This document shows positions 25,299 to 34,138 of a stretch of 64,000 nucleotides of DNA, one piece after another (position 1 is the stretch's first letter; the number at the start of each line of letters is the position of its first letter). The stretch comes from DATKJS01 sp050015275. GTDB taxonomy: Bacteria; Acidobacteriota; Aminicenantia; Aminicenantales; Saccharicenantaceae. The notes under the pieces were generated by a model. That model saw nothing but the letters and a program-made list of their open reading frames with translations. It did no database searches and was not told the origin of the DNA. Made by a program: the position numbers and the translations under genes. The DNA is taken from positions 62,001 through 126,000 of the forward strand of contig JBEKBS010000005.1 in NCBI GenBank assembly GCA_050015275.1, in the 5' to 3' direction.

Positions 25299-27407
25299 TT
25301 ATTTTTTCTTCCCGAGATACCTGTCGATGAATTCGAAAGTGCGGCGATAGGACTCCATGCGGTGCTCGCGGAGGAGAAACTCGTGCGGCTCGTCCGGGAC
25401 GATCATCAGCTCGATAGGCACGTCTCCCTTGGCCCTGAGTTTCTGGACGATGTCGGTCGTCTGCTGGAAGGGCACGTTGCGGTCGTCGTCGCCGTGGATG
25501 AAAAGGACCGGCGATTTCCAGGTCGCGACGCTGGCGACGGGAGAGGATTCGCGGGCGAGCTTTCGCCGCGGCTCGTCGAAGCGGACCCAGCGCATCTGCG
25601 ACCAGTCGTGCACCCCCGCCATGTCCACCCCGACCTTGAAGATGTCGGAATTGCGGGCCAGGGACATCGCCGTGAGCAGCCCGCCGTAGGACAGGCCCCA
25701 GGCCCCGATCCGTTCGGGGTCGACCTCGGGCCGGCTCTGGAGGTACTTGACACCGGCCAGCACGTCCTGGTATTCGGCGGCCCCTTCCATGCCGCAGTTG
25801 GGCGCTTCCCGGAACGCCCGGCCGTAGCCGATGCCGCTCCGGTAGTTGATGGAGATCACCACGTAGCCGTGGTCGGCGAAGTACTGGTTGATTCCGTAGG
25901 CCTCCGAATAGAACTCCATGTAGTGCCAGCCGAGGAGCATCTGGCGGACAGGGCCTCCGTGGGTGAAAACGACGCCCGGCCTCTTGTCGCCGGCCTTCGC
26001 GCCCCGGGGAAGGAAGAGCTGGCAGGGGATCTCGAGCCCGTCGGCGGCCTTGACGACGACGAGCCCGGGCGTGACGAGCTCCTTCATCGGGAACTCGGCC
26101 GGGAGCTCCCGGGGCGCGACGATCTCGATTTTCCCGCCGGCCGCCGGGACCGTCGCGACGGAAGTCGGATGGATGGCCGTGGCATAGAGGAAGGCCGCCC
26201 GGTTTCCGGAAGCCAGGGGCACGGGATAGGTTCCGATCTCCGCCCCCCGAGTGAGCTCGGTGGGCTTTCCCCCGGCCGTGGGGACCTTCCAGATGTGGCG
26301 GCCGTTGATATCGGCAAAGTTGCTGGAGAAGAACAGGGTCGAGCCGTCGCTCGAGAGCCCCAGCTGCTCCACGAACCCTTCTCCGGGCGTGAGGTCCACG
26401 GGGTCGCCGCCGGAGAGGGGCATGGAGAACACGTGGTTCCAGTTCTCCCTCTCGGCCGTGAAGAGGATCCGGCCGTTGGCCGCGAGGTCAAAATTCCGGA
26501 AGGTGTAGATCCGGGGCAACTCCTTGGGGGTCCGCCACAGCTCGCGGGCCTGGCCCGTTGCAGCCTCGGCCACCCAGATCGCCAGATCCGAGGGCCCGCG
26601 CTCGAAGAATTCGCTCGGGGCCTCGGCGCTGAAGGCGAGGCCGGGTCGGCGGACGAAAGCGATCTTGGTCCCGTCCGCCGACCAGCAAGGGTCACCGTCC
26701 CGGTCGACGCTCGGTGCAACCCACGTGATCTTCCGGCTCAAGAGGTCGAAGACGCCGATCAGGCTGTGGTCCTCACGGCTGCTGACGAAGGCGATCCGTC
26801 CGCCGTCGGGTGACCAGCGGGGAGAGCCGTTGCGTCCGGCCGCCCTGAAGAGCAGTTCCGGACCGGCAGCCTTGTCCGCGTCCATGTGGGGCTCGAGGGA
26901 GACCCGGTAGATCAGGCCGCCCTTGGCCATGAGCGCCGAGCGCCCGTCCGGAGAGAGAACGGGATCGTCGCCGGGGGCGATTTTCCAAGGTTCGCCTCCG
27001 TCCGTCCTGACGGCCCAGACGGCCTGTTCCCGCCCGTCGGGGTCGCTGTCGGAATTCGTGACCCAGCCGGCGCTGTTGGGCTGGCCGCCTTTGACGAAGG
27101 CCACGGTCCTTCCATCGTCCGTAAGGAAGACGCCGGGGATCTCGAAGACCTCGCCGCCGGCGAAGTTCGTCAGCCGGACCGGCCGGAAATCGGGGGCGGC
27201 GGCGGTCCAGACATTCCGCGCTCCCCTGTCGTTAAAGACCCAGGCGATGCGGTCGGCATTCTTCGCCGCAGTCAGCCCCACGGGATATGGAGCGCTCAGG
27301 GCCTGCTCGAGAGTGAAAGTCCTTTCGGCGGAGGCCGCGCCGGGGATCCAGGAAAACAAGATCGCGACAAGTGCGGCGAGTGGAACCATGGATCGCATCG
27401 CTTTCAT
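25299..27407 (-). CDS. secreted S9-family prolyl oligopeptidase/acylaminoacyl-peptidase
   Basis: The ATG at 27407 is chosen because GGAGG lies 5 nt upstream and the protein then begins with a signal peptide (hydrophobic core 8-22, cleavage near A-A-S-A). It has 702 residues: a WD40/TolB-like beta-propeller (about 30-430), with repeats such as S-P-D-G-R-S-A-L and S-P-D-G-G-R-I-A-F, and a C-terminal alpha/beta hydrolase. The triad is visible: Ser in G-L-S-Y-G-G (about 573), Asp in H-G-D-D-D-R-N-V-P (about 642) and His in D-E-P-H-E-F (about 675). It cleaves short peptides outside the cytoplasm. A promoter with 11-bp tandem repeats lies upstream, and yyaL follows in the operon. Confidence 0.95.
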   Translation of the reverse strand: MKAMRSMVPLAALVAILFSWIPGAASAERTFTLEQALSAPYPVGLTAAKNADRIAWVFNDRGARNVWTAAAPDFRPVRLTNFAGGEVFEIPGVFLTDDGRTVAFVKGGQPNSAGWVTNSDSDPDGREQAVWAVRTDGGEPWKIAPGDDPVLSPDGRSALMAKGGLIYRVSLEPHMDADKAAGPELLFRAAGRNGSPRWSPDGGRIAFVSSREDHSLIGVFDLLSRKITWVAPSVDRDGDPCWSADGTKIAFVRRPGLAFSAEAPSEFFERGPSDLAIWVAEAATGQARELWRTPKELPRIYTFRNFDLAANGRILFTAERENWNHVFSMPLSGGDPVDLTPGEGFVEQLGLSSDGSTLFFSSNFADINGRHIWKVPTAGGKPTELTRGAEIGTYPVPLASGNRAAFLYATAIHPTSVATVPAAGGKIEIVAPRELPAEFPMKELVTPGLVVVKAADGLEIPCQLFLPRGAKAGDKRPGVVFTHGGPVRQMLLGWHYMEFYSEAYGINQYFADHGYVVISINYRSGIGYGRAFREAPNCGMEGAAEYQDVLAGVKYLQSRPEVDPERIGAWGLSYGGLLTAMSLARNSDIFKVGVDMAGVHDWSQMRWVRFDEPRRKLARESSPVASVATWKSPVLFIHGDDDRNVPFQQTTDIVQKLRAKGDVPIELMIVPDEPHEFLLREHRMESYRRTFEFIDRYLGKKK

Positions 27408-27441
27408 TTCCACCTCCATTGGTGAGGACATCGAGTCTTCA

Positions 27442-27496
27442 AAGATACCTTTTTTTCGTGATCGGAACAAGCGGGGTACAAGCGGAATACAAGTGG
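27442..27496 (-). promoter_or_regulatory. S9 peptidase promoter with three 11-bp tandem repeats
   Basis: On the minus strand, TTGTTC (27465-27470), a 17-bp spacer and TATCTT (27442-27447) form a promoter about 35 bp before the ATG. Three tandem 11-bp units (consensus RRWACAAGYGG on the plus strand) occupy 27464-27496, overlapping the -35 and extending upstream. A spacing of one helical turn is what OmpR/PhoB-type response regulators bind, so regulated expression is likely (inference). Confidence 0.55.
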
Positions 27497-27589
27497 TGTC
27501 CAGCCAAACTATCTCATTGATAAATAATAAAATAATTGTTTAAATCCGTACTCCCGGCCCCAAAAACGTGAACCTGACATTCCCGTCCC

Positions 27590-27618
27590 TTTACTTCACG
27601 CCGCGCCGGACGTATAAA
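27590..27618 (+). promoter_or_regulatory. promoter of the PPIase lipoprotein gene
   Basis: TTTACT (27590-27595), a 17-bp spacer and TATAAA (27613-27618) lie 41 bp before the ATG at 27660. With the divergent S9 promoter, this accounts for most of the 250-bp intergenic region. The rest (27497-27589) is A+T-rich and shows no further signal to me. Confidence 0.6.
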
Positions 27619-27659
27619 AATGCCGATAGATCATGCCGAATCGTTTTGGGAGGCCTGAA

Positions 27660-28760
27660 ATGCTCCGTATCCGCTCGGTCCGCCCTTGTTTGCTTTTTCT
27701 TGCCGCCTCGGTCCTCTTCCTCGCCGCTTGCGCGAAGCCGAAATATGCCGAGGGGCTGTATGCCGAGGTCATGACCAACAAGGGGCTCATTGTCCTCCAA
27801 CTCGAATTCGAGAAAACCCCCATGACGGTCGCGAATTACGTCGGGCTGGCCGAGGGCACGATCGACAACGCGGCCTTTCCGCCCGGACGACCCTATTTCG
27901 ACGGGACGAAATGGCACCGCGTCGTCGCAGGACACGTCATCCAGTGCGGGATCCCGAAGAGCGATAAGACCGGCGCCGACGGCGGCCCCGGCTACGAGTT
28001 CCCGAACGAGATCGTCCTGCCCGACCTCAACCACGGCCGCGCGGGGATGGTCAACATGGCTAACGGCGGCCCCCACACGAACGGCAGCCAATGGTGCATC
28101 ACCCTCGGCGACCGCTCCTATCTCGACGGCGATTATACGGTGTTCGGCCACGCCGTCGAGGGGATGGACGTGGTTTTCAAGATCGCCCAGGGGGATGAAG
28201 TTCAGAACGTCAAGATCGTCCGGGTGGGCAGGGCGGCTAAAGCTTTCCGCCCGACGCCGGCGTCGTTCCGGGCGATGGTCGAAGCGGCCAAGGTCAGCCT
28301 GGCTGACGCCGAGGCAAGAAAGAAGGCCGAAGAGGGTGCCGCGGTTCAAAAGAATTGGCCGAACGCGATCGCCCTCGAAAACGGGCTGAGATACATCGTT
28401 CTACGGGAGGGTCACGGTCAGCCGCCCGTCAACGGCCAAAAGTTGACCGTCGCTTATTCAGGCAAGTGTCTCCTCAGCGGCAAAGCATTCGTCAGCACGG
28501 CAGAGGAGGGCAAGCCATACTGGGGCGAGAAACCCGAACCCTTCGCTTATGCGATCGGCAAGACAACGATCAACCCCGGAGTGGACGCGATCGTCACCCA
28601 AATGAAGAAGGGAGAGAAGCGGCTCGTGATCGTCCCGGCCGCGCTGGGTTACAGGACGGGCGGCTTCTACGCCAGGCAGCGGCCGAACGAAAAGCGCTTC
28701 GTCATCTCCCCGAACACGCTTCTCGTCTACGAGGTCGAGCTTATCGACATCGCAAAATGA
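27660..28760 (+). CDS. periplasmic PPIase lipoprotein, cyclophilin plus FKBP-like domain
   Basis: The ATG at 27660, with GGGAGG 6 nt upstream, gives 366 residues and exposes a lipoprotein signal (V-L-F-L-A-A-C, lipid-attachment Cys at 24). The frame could start at 27633, but that would weaken the signal. Residues about 33-195 are a cyclophilin-type peptidyl-prolyl isomerase: F-H-R-V equivalent K-W-H-R-V-V, G-M-V-N-M-A-N-G-G-P-H-T-N-G-S-Q and D-Y-T-V-F-G-H. Residues about 235-366 are FKBP-like: V-N-G-Q-K-L-T-V-A-Y-S-G, then M-K-K-G-E-K-R-L-V-I-V-P-A-A-L-G-Y and a final V-Y-E-V-E-L-I-D. The two isomerase folds in one lipoprotein suggest a folding chaperone for exported proteins, fitting the many secreted enzymes nearby. 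Confidence 0.93.
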   Translation: MLRIRSVRPCLLFLAASVLFLAACAKPKYAEGLYAEVMTNKGLIVLQLEFEKTPMTVANYVGLAEGTIDNAAFPPGRPYFDGTKWHRVVAGHVIQCGIPKSDKTGADGGPGYEFPNEIVLPDLNHGRAGMVNMANGGPHTNGSQWCITLGDRSYLDGDYTVFGHAVEGMDVVFKIAQGDEVQNVKIVRVGRAAKAFRPTPASFRAMVEAAKVSLADAEARKKAEEGAAVQKNWPNAIALENGLRYIVLREGHGQPPVNGQKLTVAYSGKCLLSGKAFVSTAEEGKPYWGEKPEPFAYAIGKTTINPGVDAIVTQMKKGEKRLVIVPAALGYRTGGFYARQRPNEKRFVISPNTLLVYEVELIDIAK

Positions 28761-28787
28761 TCAGCCGGACTCAGCCCGGAAAGCCGG

Positions 28788-30569
28788 CTATTTCCCCGCC
28801 GGCACCAGGACGACCTTCTCCAGGTTCATGGCGTGGTTGTCGATGATCGATCTGATCTTGACCCGGAGCGCGTGCGGCCCAGCCTTGAGCGTGACCTTGC
28901 CCACGCTGAAGGTCTTGGGGAAATAGCCGCTCGGCGAGGGCTCTGTCAGGGCCGGGATGATCTGCCCGTCGACCTCGACGTCGTAGGCGGCCTTTCCGCC
29001 CGCGACGCTCGCGTAGGAGATCCGGACCTCGTACGTGCCTGGGCCGGGCGTCTCAAACGTCCACTCCGGATAATCGCCGGCGCTCTGCCAGTTGGTGAGC
29101 ATGGTCGTCCGGTAGAAATAATCGAGGAAGGCGCGCTGGCCCATCTCGGCCTTGATCTCGGCCAGGTAGACGGGGAGATCGACGCGGCCGTCCCTTCCCG
29201 GTTCGATCTTATAAGGGTCGACCACGGGCGCGCCCTGGAGCTCAACGACGACGACCGTCGCGTCGGGGTCGCGCGTCCGTTCGGGAAGGGTGACGACGAC
29301 GTCCTTCCCGACGCGCCGGAAAGTGAGGGGCCTGCCGGGGCCCGTGAGGAGGTAGGCTTTTTTCACGTCCGTCCGGAGCCCGGGCAGCCGGATCTTTCCG
29401 TCCTGCGGCCAGCCCATGACGTGGAGGCAGAGCGTCGTGCCCTTGACCGTGCACCGGCCGAAGAAGGGGAGGCGCTCGAAGACGCTCGCCGTCGTGCCGT
29501 AGATGGCCTCACCGTTCGTCTTCAGCCACTCGCCCATCCGATGCAGCCGCGCCTGGAACTCGGCCGGGATCTTCCCGTCGGGCTGGGGGCCGATATTGAG
29601 GAGCAGGTTTCCGCCCTTGCTCACGATCTCGATGAGCTGACGGATGAGCTGGCTCGCGCTGTGGAACTCGGTCTCATAGCGGTTGTAGCCCCAGCCGTTC
29701 CAGTTCATCGTGTAACAGGCCTCCCAGAGGCGCGGCGTCCCGTCGGGATTGCGGATCCCGGTCGCCGGGACGTAGTTCTCGGGCGTGCCGAAGTCGCCGC
29801 GGCCGGGGAGACGGTCGTTGATGAGGAGGGAGGGTTTCAGGCCGAGAAGGGTCTTTTCGATCTCGGCTGCGCGCTGTTCCTCCGCCGTATGTTCCCACTG
29901 CCCGTCGAACCAGAGGACGGCCGGGTCGTAGCGCGTCACGAGCTCCCTGACCTGGTTGATCGCGTAATCCATGTAGCGGTTGAAGTCGGCGCCTTTGGTC
30001 GTGCGGTCCTTCTCCCATTCGCGGCGCGGCAGGTAGTCGGGGTGGTGCCAGTCCATGATGGAGTAGTAGAAGCCGAGAGGGATGCCCGCCGTCTTGCAGG
30101 CCGCCGAGAGCATGCCCAGGATGTCCTTACCGTACTTGGCGTGGGCGATATCGTAGTCGGTATAGCGGCTGTCGAACATGCAGAACCCGTCATGGTGCTT
30201 CGAGGTGATGATGATGTAGCGGACGCCGGCCTCTTTGGCCAGGGCGGCCCATTCGGCGGGGTTGAAGTCGACGGGGTTGAAGTTGTCGGCATAATACTGG
30301 TATTCGGCGAGCGGGATCTGGAGGATCTGGCGGGCCCACTCTTCGCGCCCGATCATCGAATAGACGCCCCAGTGGATGAAGAGTCCGAACTTGGCGTCCC
30401 GGAACCAGTGGGTCTTATCTGAGGCCGGGGGCGCGGATGGCGAGGCCGCAGAGGCCTGCGGCGGCTGGACCTGCCCCGGGGCAGACGCCGCGGATCCTGT
30501 GGTCGCTGCAACTGCCAGGATGCCGAGGATGAACAAAGCCGTCAGGGCGGTGGATTTCCTTTTCTTCAT
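28788..30569 (-). CDS. secreted GH29 alpha-L-fucosidase
   Basis: The 593-residue protein has a signal peptide (core 8-25) and a Pro/Ala/Ser-rich linker (28-50). Its GH29 catalytic barrel opens with W-F-R-D-A-K-F-G-L-F-I-H-W-G-V-Y-S and continues with T-S-K-H-H-D-G-F (123-130) and A-V-L-W-F-D-G-Q-W, where D222 is the expected nucleophile. N-G-W-G-Y and G-G-N-L-L-L-N-I-G-P complete the GH29 signature. The last 120 residues look like a carbohydrate-binding beta sandwich. GGAGGAGG precedes the start, and a consensus promoter lies at 30604-30630. It releases fucose, or in relatives other 6-deoxy sugars, from glycans in the periplasm or outside the cell. Confidence 0.95.
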   Translation of the reverse strand: MKKRKSTALTALFILGILAVAATTGSAASAPGQVQPPQASAASPSAPPASDKTHWFRDAKFGLFIHWGVYSMIGREEWARQILQIPLAEYQYYADNFNPVDFNPAEWAALAKEAGVRYIIITSKHHDGFCMFDSRYTDYDIAHAKYGKDILGMLSAACKTAGIPLGFYYSIMDWHHPDYLPRREWEKDRTTKGADFNRYMDYAINQVRELVTRYDPAVLWFDGQWEHTAEEQRAAEIEKTLLGLKPSLLINDRLPGRGDFGTPENYVPATGIRNPDGTPRLWEACYTMNWNGWGYNRYETEFHSASQLIRQLIEIVSKGGNLLLNIGPQPDGKIPAEFQARLHRMGEWLKTNGEAIYGTTASVFERLPFFGRCTVKGTTLCLHVMGWPQDGKIRLPGLRTDVKKAYLLTGPGRPLTFRRVGKDVVVTLPERTRDPDATVVVVELQGAPVVDPYKIEPGRDGRVDLPVYLAEIKAEMGQRAFLDYFYRTTMLTNWQSAGDYPEWTFETPGPGTYEVRISYASVAGGKAAYDVEVDGQIIPALTEPSPSGYFPKTFSVGKVTLKAGPHALRVKIRSIIDNHAMNLEKVVLVPAGK

Positions 30570-30603
30570 GGTCCCTCCTCCTCAAGGTGTGGGTTGGGCT
30601 AAG

Positions 30604-30630
30604 ATTATACGCGAGGAGAGTGTCTGTCAA
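30604..30630 (-). promoter_or_regulatory. promoter of the GH29 gene
   Basis: On the minus strand, TTGACA (30625-30630) and TATAAT (30604-30609), both perfect consensus hexamers, are separated by 15 bp, shorter than the optimum of 17. The short spacer may make it activator-dependent. It lies 35 bp before the ATG at 30569. Confidence 0.6.
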
Positions 30631-30674
30631 CTGCCGGCGGAGCGGGTCCGGCCGTCTGGAGATCGCTGGCTATC

Positions 30675-30719
30675 TTGAGTGATTCATTAATTTATGATAT
30701 ATTATTAATTAGTAATAAT
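30675..30719 (+). promoter_or_regulatory. promoter and Fur/PerR-type box of the regulator-catalase operon
   Basis: TTGAGT (30675-30680), a 17-bp spacer and TATATT (30698-30703) form the promoter. The 19-bp palindrome ATTATTAATTAGTAATAAT (30701-30719) overlaps the end of the -10 and the start site; its two 9-bp halves match at 8 of 9 positions around a central T. Its size and A+T-rich 9-1-9 form match Fur/PerR boxes, so the encoded regulator should repress its own operon. Confidence 0.7.
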
Positions 30720-30742
30720 TCTTATTTATAGAGACCCCCCGG

Positions 30743-31216
30743 ATGAAACAGACTTCCGCTGAGCTCAAGACGATGATGGACCATTTCAAGGACGTCATCA
30801 GGAATTCCGGCGTCAAGGTGACCCATCAGCGGATCGAGATCTTCCGAGAGCTGGCCCGGACCGGGGAACACCCCAGCATCGAAACGGTCTACGGCCGCGT
30901 CCGCCGGAGGATGCCCACCGTATCCCTGGATACCGTCTATCGGGCCCTGGGCTTGTTCAAGAGGCTCGGCCTTGTTTCGACACTGAGGCCTCTCCACGAC
31001 CGCATCCGCTTCGACGCGAACATGACATCCCACCACCATTTCATCTGCACCCGGTGCGGGATCATCCGGGATTTTTATGACCAGGCCCTCGATCGCCTGG
31101 ATATTCCGGCGTCCGCATCCAGGCTGGGGCGCGTGGAATCCGCGCACGTCGAGCTCCGGGGGCGGTGCGCGCGCTGTTCAGGCGGCAAAACGGAGAACGG
31201 AACGGATGGGACATGA
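30743..31216 (+). CDS. perR: Fur-family regulator, probably PerR
   Basis: The 157-residue protein has the Fur winged helix: V-T-H-Q-R-I-E-I-F-R-E-L, then S-L-D-T-V-Y-R-A-L as the recognition helix. The metal-binding and dimer region follows, with S-H-H-H-F-I-C. Two C-x-x-C pairs (C-T-R-C and C-A-R-C) form the structural zinc site. Position directly before a catalase gene (40 bp gap) and the operator-like box at its promoter point to PerR, which derepresses peroxide defence when Fe-dependent His oxidation occurs; Fur itself is less likely. No clear ribosome-binding site precedes the ATG (C-rich leader). Confidence 0.88.
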   Translation: MKQTSAELKTMMDHFKDVIRNSGVKVTHQRIEIFRELARTGEHPSIETVYGRVRRRMPTVSLDTVYRALGLFKRLGLVSTLRPLHDRIRFDANMTSHHHFICTRCGIIRDFYDQALDRLDIPASASRLGRVESAHVELRGRCARCSGGKTENGTDGT

Positions 31217-31256
31217 TCCCATCAGATAGAACACAATCCATCAAGGAGGGATTGAT

Positions 31257-32765
31257 ATGACGGACAACAAAAAAACCCTGACGACCGGTTTCGGAATGCC
31301 GGTCGACAACGACCTGAACTCGATGACGGCCGGGGCGAAAGGGCCGGTCCTCGTTCAGGACGTCCACTTCCTCGACAAGCTCGCCCACTTCGACCGCGAG
31401 CGGATCCCGGAGCGCGTGGTCCATGCGAAAGGAGCCGGCGCGCACGGCTATTTCGAGGTGACCCGCGACGTTTCCGAACATACGCGCGCCAAGTTCCTTT
31501 CCAAAGTCGGAAACAAGACCGAGGTATTCGTCCGGTTCTCTACCGTCGGCGGCGAGAGGGGCTCGGCGGACTCCGAGCGCGACCCGCGCGGGTTCGCGGT
31601 GAAGTTCTACACCGAAGAAGGCAACTACGACATGGTGGGCAATAACACCCCCGTCTTTTTCATCCGCGACCCGTTGAAGTTCCCGGATTTCATCCACACC
31701 CAGAAGCGCAACCCTGCGACCAACCTCAAGGACCCGGACATGTTCTGGGATTTCCTCTCCCTGATACCGGAATCCATCCACCAGGTCACGATCCTCTTCT
31801 CGGACCGCGGCACGCCGGCGAGCTACCGCAAAATGAACGGTTTCAGCAGCCATACCTACATGTGGTACAACACGAAGGGCGAATACTGCTGGGTCAAGTA
31901 TCATTTTAAAACCGCCCAGGGGATCCAGAACTTCACGCGCGAGGAAGCAGAACGGCTGCGCGGCGCCGACCCCGACGTCGCCACCCGGGACCTTCATGCG
32001 GCGATCGCCCGCGGCGAATATCCGGCCTGGCGCCTCGAGATGCAGATCATGACGCCGGCGCAGGCCAGGGATTACCGTTTCGACCCCTTCGACGTCACCA
32101 AGGTCTGGCCGCACGCGGACTTCCCGCCGGTCGAGATCGGTCGCATGATCCTCGACCGCAACCCCGAAAACTATTTTGCCGAGGTCGAGCAGGCCGCCTT
32201 CTCGCCCGGAAATTTCGTCCCGGGCATCGGCCCGTCGCCGGACAAGATGCTCCAGGGCCGCCTGTTCAGTTATCACGACACGCACCTCCATCGGCTCGGC
32301 CCCAATTATCACCTGCTTCCCGTGAACGCCCCGAAGGCAGCCCCGATGGCCAGCTATCAGCGCGACGGCGCCATGCGCTTCGACGGAAACGGCGCCGGCG
32401 GCCCGAATTACTGGCCGAACAGCTTCGGCGGGCCGGCCCCCGATGCGAGCTTCGCGTTCCCGGCGATCGACGTGGCCGGGACGGCGGCCCGGCATGCCTA
32501 CGTTCTCGGCGATGTTGATTTCGTCCAGGCGGGCATGCTCTTCCGGAAGGTCATGACGGACAAGGACCGCGAACACCTTGTCGGCAACATCGTCGGCCAC
32601 CTCGGGGGGGCGAAGAGACGCCTGCAGCTGCGGCAGTCCGCCCTCTTCTACAAGGCCGATCCGGAATACGGCGAGCGCGTTGCAAAGGGGCTCGGCTTGA
32701 ACGTCGACGAGGTCAAGCGGCTGGCCGCCATGACGCAGGAAGATCGGGTCAAGGCCACCTCATGA
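31257..32765 (+). CDS. katA: monofunctional haem catalase (clade 3)
   Basis: The 502-residue length is typical of small-subunit clade 3 catalases. The distal His is in R-V-V-H-A-K-G-A-G-A-H-G-Y (H56) and the distal Asn in M-V-G-N-N-T-P (N129). The proximal haem-ligand Tyr lies in G-R-L-F-S-Y-H-D-T-H. It decomposes hydrogen peroxide in the cytoplasm. AAGGAGG precedes the ATG by about 7 nt. It is the second gene of the perR-kat operon and is likely derepressed by peroxide through the box at 30701-30719. Catalase shows that the organism meets oxygen even if much of its metabolism is fermentative. Confidence 0.98.
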   Translation: MTDNKKTLTTGFGMPVDNDLNSMTAGAKGPVLVQDVHFLDKLAHFDRERIPERVVHAKGAGAHGYFEVTRDVSEHTRAKFLSKVGNKTEVFVRFSTVGGERGSADSERDPRGFAVKFYTEEGNYDMVGNNTPVFFIRDPLKFPDFIHTQKRNPATNLKDPDMFWDFLSLIPESIHQVTILFSDRGTPASYRKMNGFSSHTYMWYNTKGEYCWVKYHFKTAQGIQNFTREEAERLRGADPDVATRDLHAAIARGEYPAWRLEMQIMTPAQARDYRFDPFDVTKVWPHADFPPVEIGRMILDRNPENYFAEVEQAAFSPGNFVPGIGPSPDKMLQGRLFSYHDTHLHRLGPNYHLLPVNAPKAAPMASYQRDGAMRFDGNGAGGPNYWPNSFGGPAPDASFAFPAIDVAGTAARHAYVLGDVDFVQAGMLFRKVMTDKDREHLVGNIVGHLGGAKRRLQLRQSALFYKADPEYGERVAKGLGLNVDEVKRLAAMTQEDRVKATS

Positions 32766-32820
32766 TAACGGGATCGGGAAAAGCGTCTCGCGTCCCGGCA
32801 AGCCGGGCGGTCGATCCGGG

Positions 32821-34053
32821 CTAGCGGGCGGCGCGGGCCGCCAGGAGGGCTTTGTACGCGTTGACCATCCCGCCGCAGGCGACTTTGCCCTCGAGGCTCG
32901 GGAGACGGGTCGCCGTTTCCATGAGGATTTTCTTCAAGGCCACGGCGCCCAAGTCGGGCCTGACCGATAGCGTCAAGGCCGCGATCCCCGCGACGACCGG
33001 CCCGGCGCAGGATGTGCCCCCTCCGAGCCGGTAGGTGCTCCGGCCGTTCTCGAGGTCCGTCGTGAAATTCTCGTCGAGGGCGGCGATATCGACGTTCCGC
33101 ACGCCGCAGTTCGACCCCAGCCAGCGGTCGCCAGCCTGATAGCGGACGAGCCCGCCTTTGAAATCGATCATGGCCACGGTCAGGATATTGTCGAGAGGGA
33201 AGCAGGCCGGATAGGTGAAGTTCTCCGGCTTGTCGATGTCCAGCCCGGAATTTCCCGCGCCGACGACCAGCAGGACGTTTTTCGTCCCGGCATACTCGAT
33301 AGCCGCCTGGAGTTCGGCCAGCGCCTCCGGCGTCGGGTCGTTGACGAAGCCGCTCCAGTTGATGACCCGGGCGCCGTTGTCCGCGGCGTAGCGGATAGCT
33401 TTGGCCGCCCGGCCGGGCCGCGCGGTGTCTTTCTCGTCCCGCCCGATGCCCTGGGCCCCGATCTTGAGAAGCATCATCGACACGTCCCAGTTGATCCCGG
33501 CGACCCCGATCCCATTGTTCCCGCGGGCCCCGATGATGCCCAGGGCGGAGATGCTGTGCCAGTACGGCTGGATGCGGTCCCTGCGCATGCCGTCGAAGAC
33601 ATAACAGTCCGGGTCGGGATCGTCGAAGGCGAAATCCCAGCCCATGACGTCGTCGACGTATCCGTTCCCGTCGTCGTCGATGCCGTTGGCCTCCTTGGGA
33701 TGGCCGGTGGCGTCAAGTCCGGACTCGCCGGGGTTCGTCCAGATGTTTCCGGCCAGGTCTTCGTGATCGTAGAAAAAGCCGTCATCGAGGACCGCAACCA
33801 CGACCTTGCGGCTGCCGGTCGAGATCGTCCAGGCCCGGGTGATGTCCGGGTCGATGCCGGCGGTGGCGTCGAGAGTGATGGGCGATGGCTTGATCGACGT
33901 CCGCTCGATCGAGATCTTCCCGCCGGGATTCAGGAAGCTGACCTGATACTTGAAGAAAGGGTCGTTGGGGATGACTCTGGGTGACGATGCCTGACCGGCG
34001 AAGAGCGCGGCGAAAAATGCAGCGGCGCCGATGACAAAAGCTATTTTCTTCAT
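32821..34053 (-). CDS. secreted S8 subtilisin-like peptidase
   Basis: The 410-residue protein has a signal peptide (core 4-19) and a short pro-region. The triad is visible: Asp90 in V-A-V-L-D-D-G, His166 in Y-W-H-S-I-S-A-L-G-I-I-G-A (replacing the usual H-G-T-H-V-A-G) and Ser348 in G-G-G-T-S-C-A-G-P-V-V-A-G. A loop with G-I-D-D-D-G-N-G-Y-V-D-D (124-135) resembles a calcium-binding site. The oxyanion Asn is in G-A-G-N-S-G. The T-S-C-A in place of T-S-M-A is a minor variant. The promoter lies at 34085-34114. It hydrolyses proteins outside the cytoplasm. Confidence 0.95.
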   Translation of the reverse strand: MKKIAFVIGAAAFFAALFAGQASSPRVIPNDPFFKYQVSFLNPGGKISIERTSIKPSPITLDATAGIDPDITRAWTISTGSRKVVVAVLDDGFFYDHEDLAGNIWTNPGESGLDATGHPKEANGIDDDGNGYVDDVMGWDFAFDDPDPDCYVFDGMRRDRIQPYWHSISALGIIGARGNNGIGVAGINWDVSMMLLKIGAQGIGRDEKDTARPGRAAKAIRYAADNGARVINWSGFVNDPTPEALAELQAAIEYAGTKNVLLVVGAGNSGLDIDKPENFTYPACFPLDNILTVAMIDFKGGLVRYQAGDRWLGSNCGVRNVDIAALDENFTTDLENGRSTYRLGGGTSCAGPVVAGIAALTLSVRPDLGAVALKKILMETATRLPSLEGKVACGGMVNAYKALLAARAAR

Positions 34054-34084
34054 GACGGTCGGACTCCTCGAGTTGTCTTTGCTT

Positions 34085-34114
34085 ATTCTACCCCCCGGGG
34101 CTGATAAAAGTTAA
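34085..34114 (-). promoter_or_regulatory. promoter of the S8 peptidase gene
   Basis: On the minus strand, TTAACT (34109-34114), an 18-bp spacer and TAGAAT (34085-34090) lie 31 bp before the ATG at 34053. The C/G-rich spacer contains CCCCGGGG. Confidence 0.5.
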
Positions 34115-34138
34115 GGTGCTGACCTGGGTTCGCTGGAA

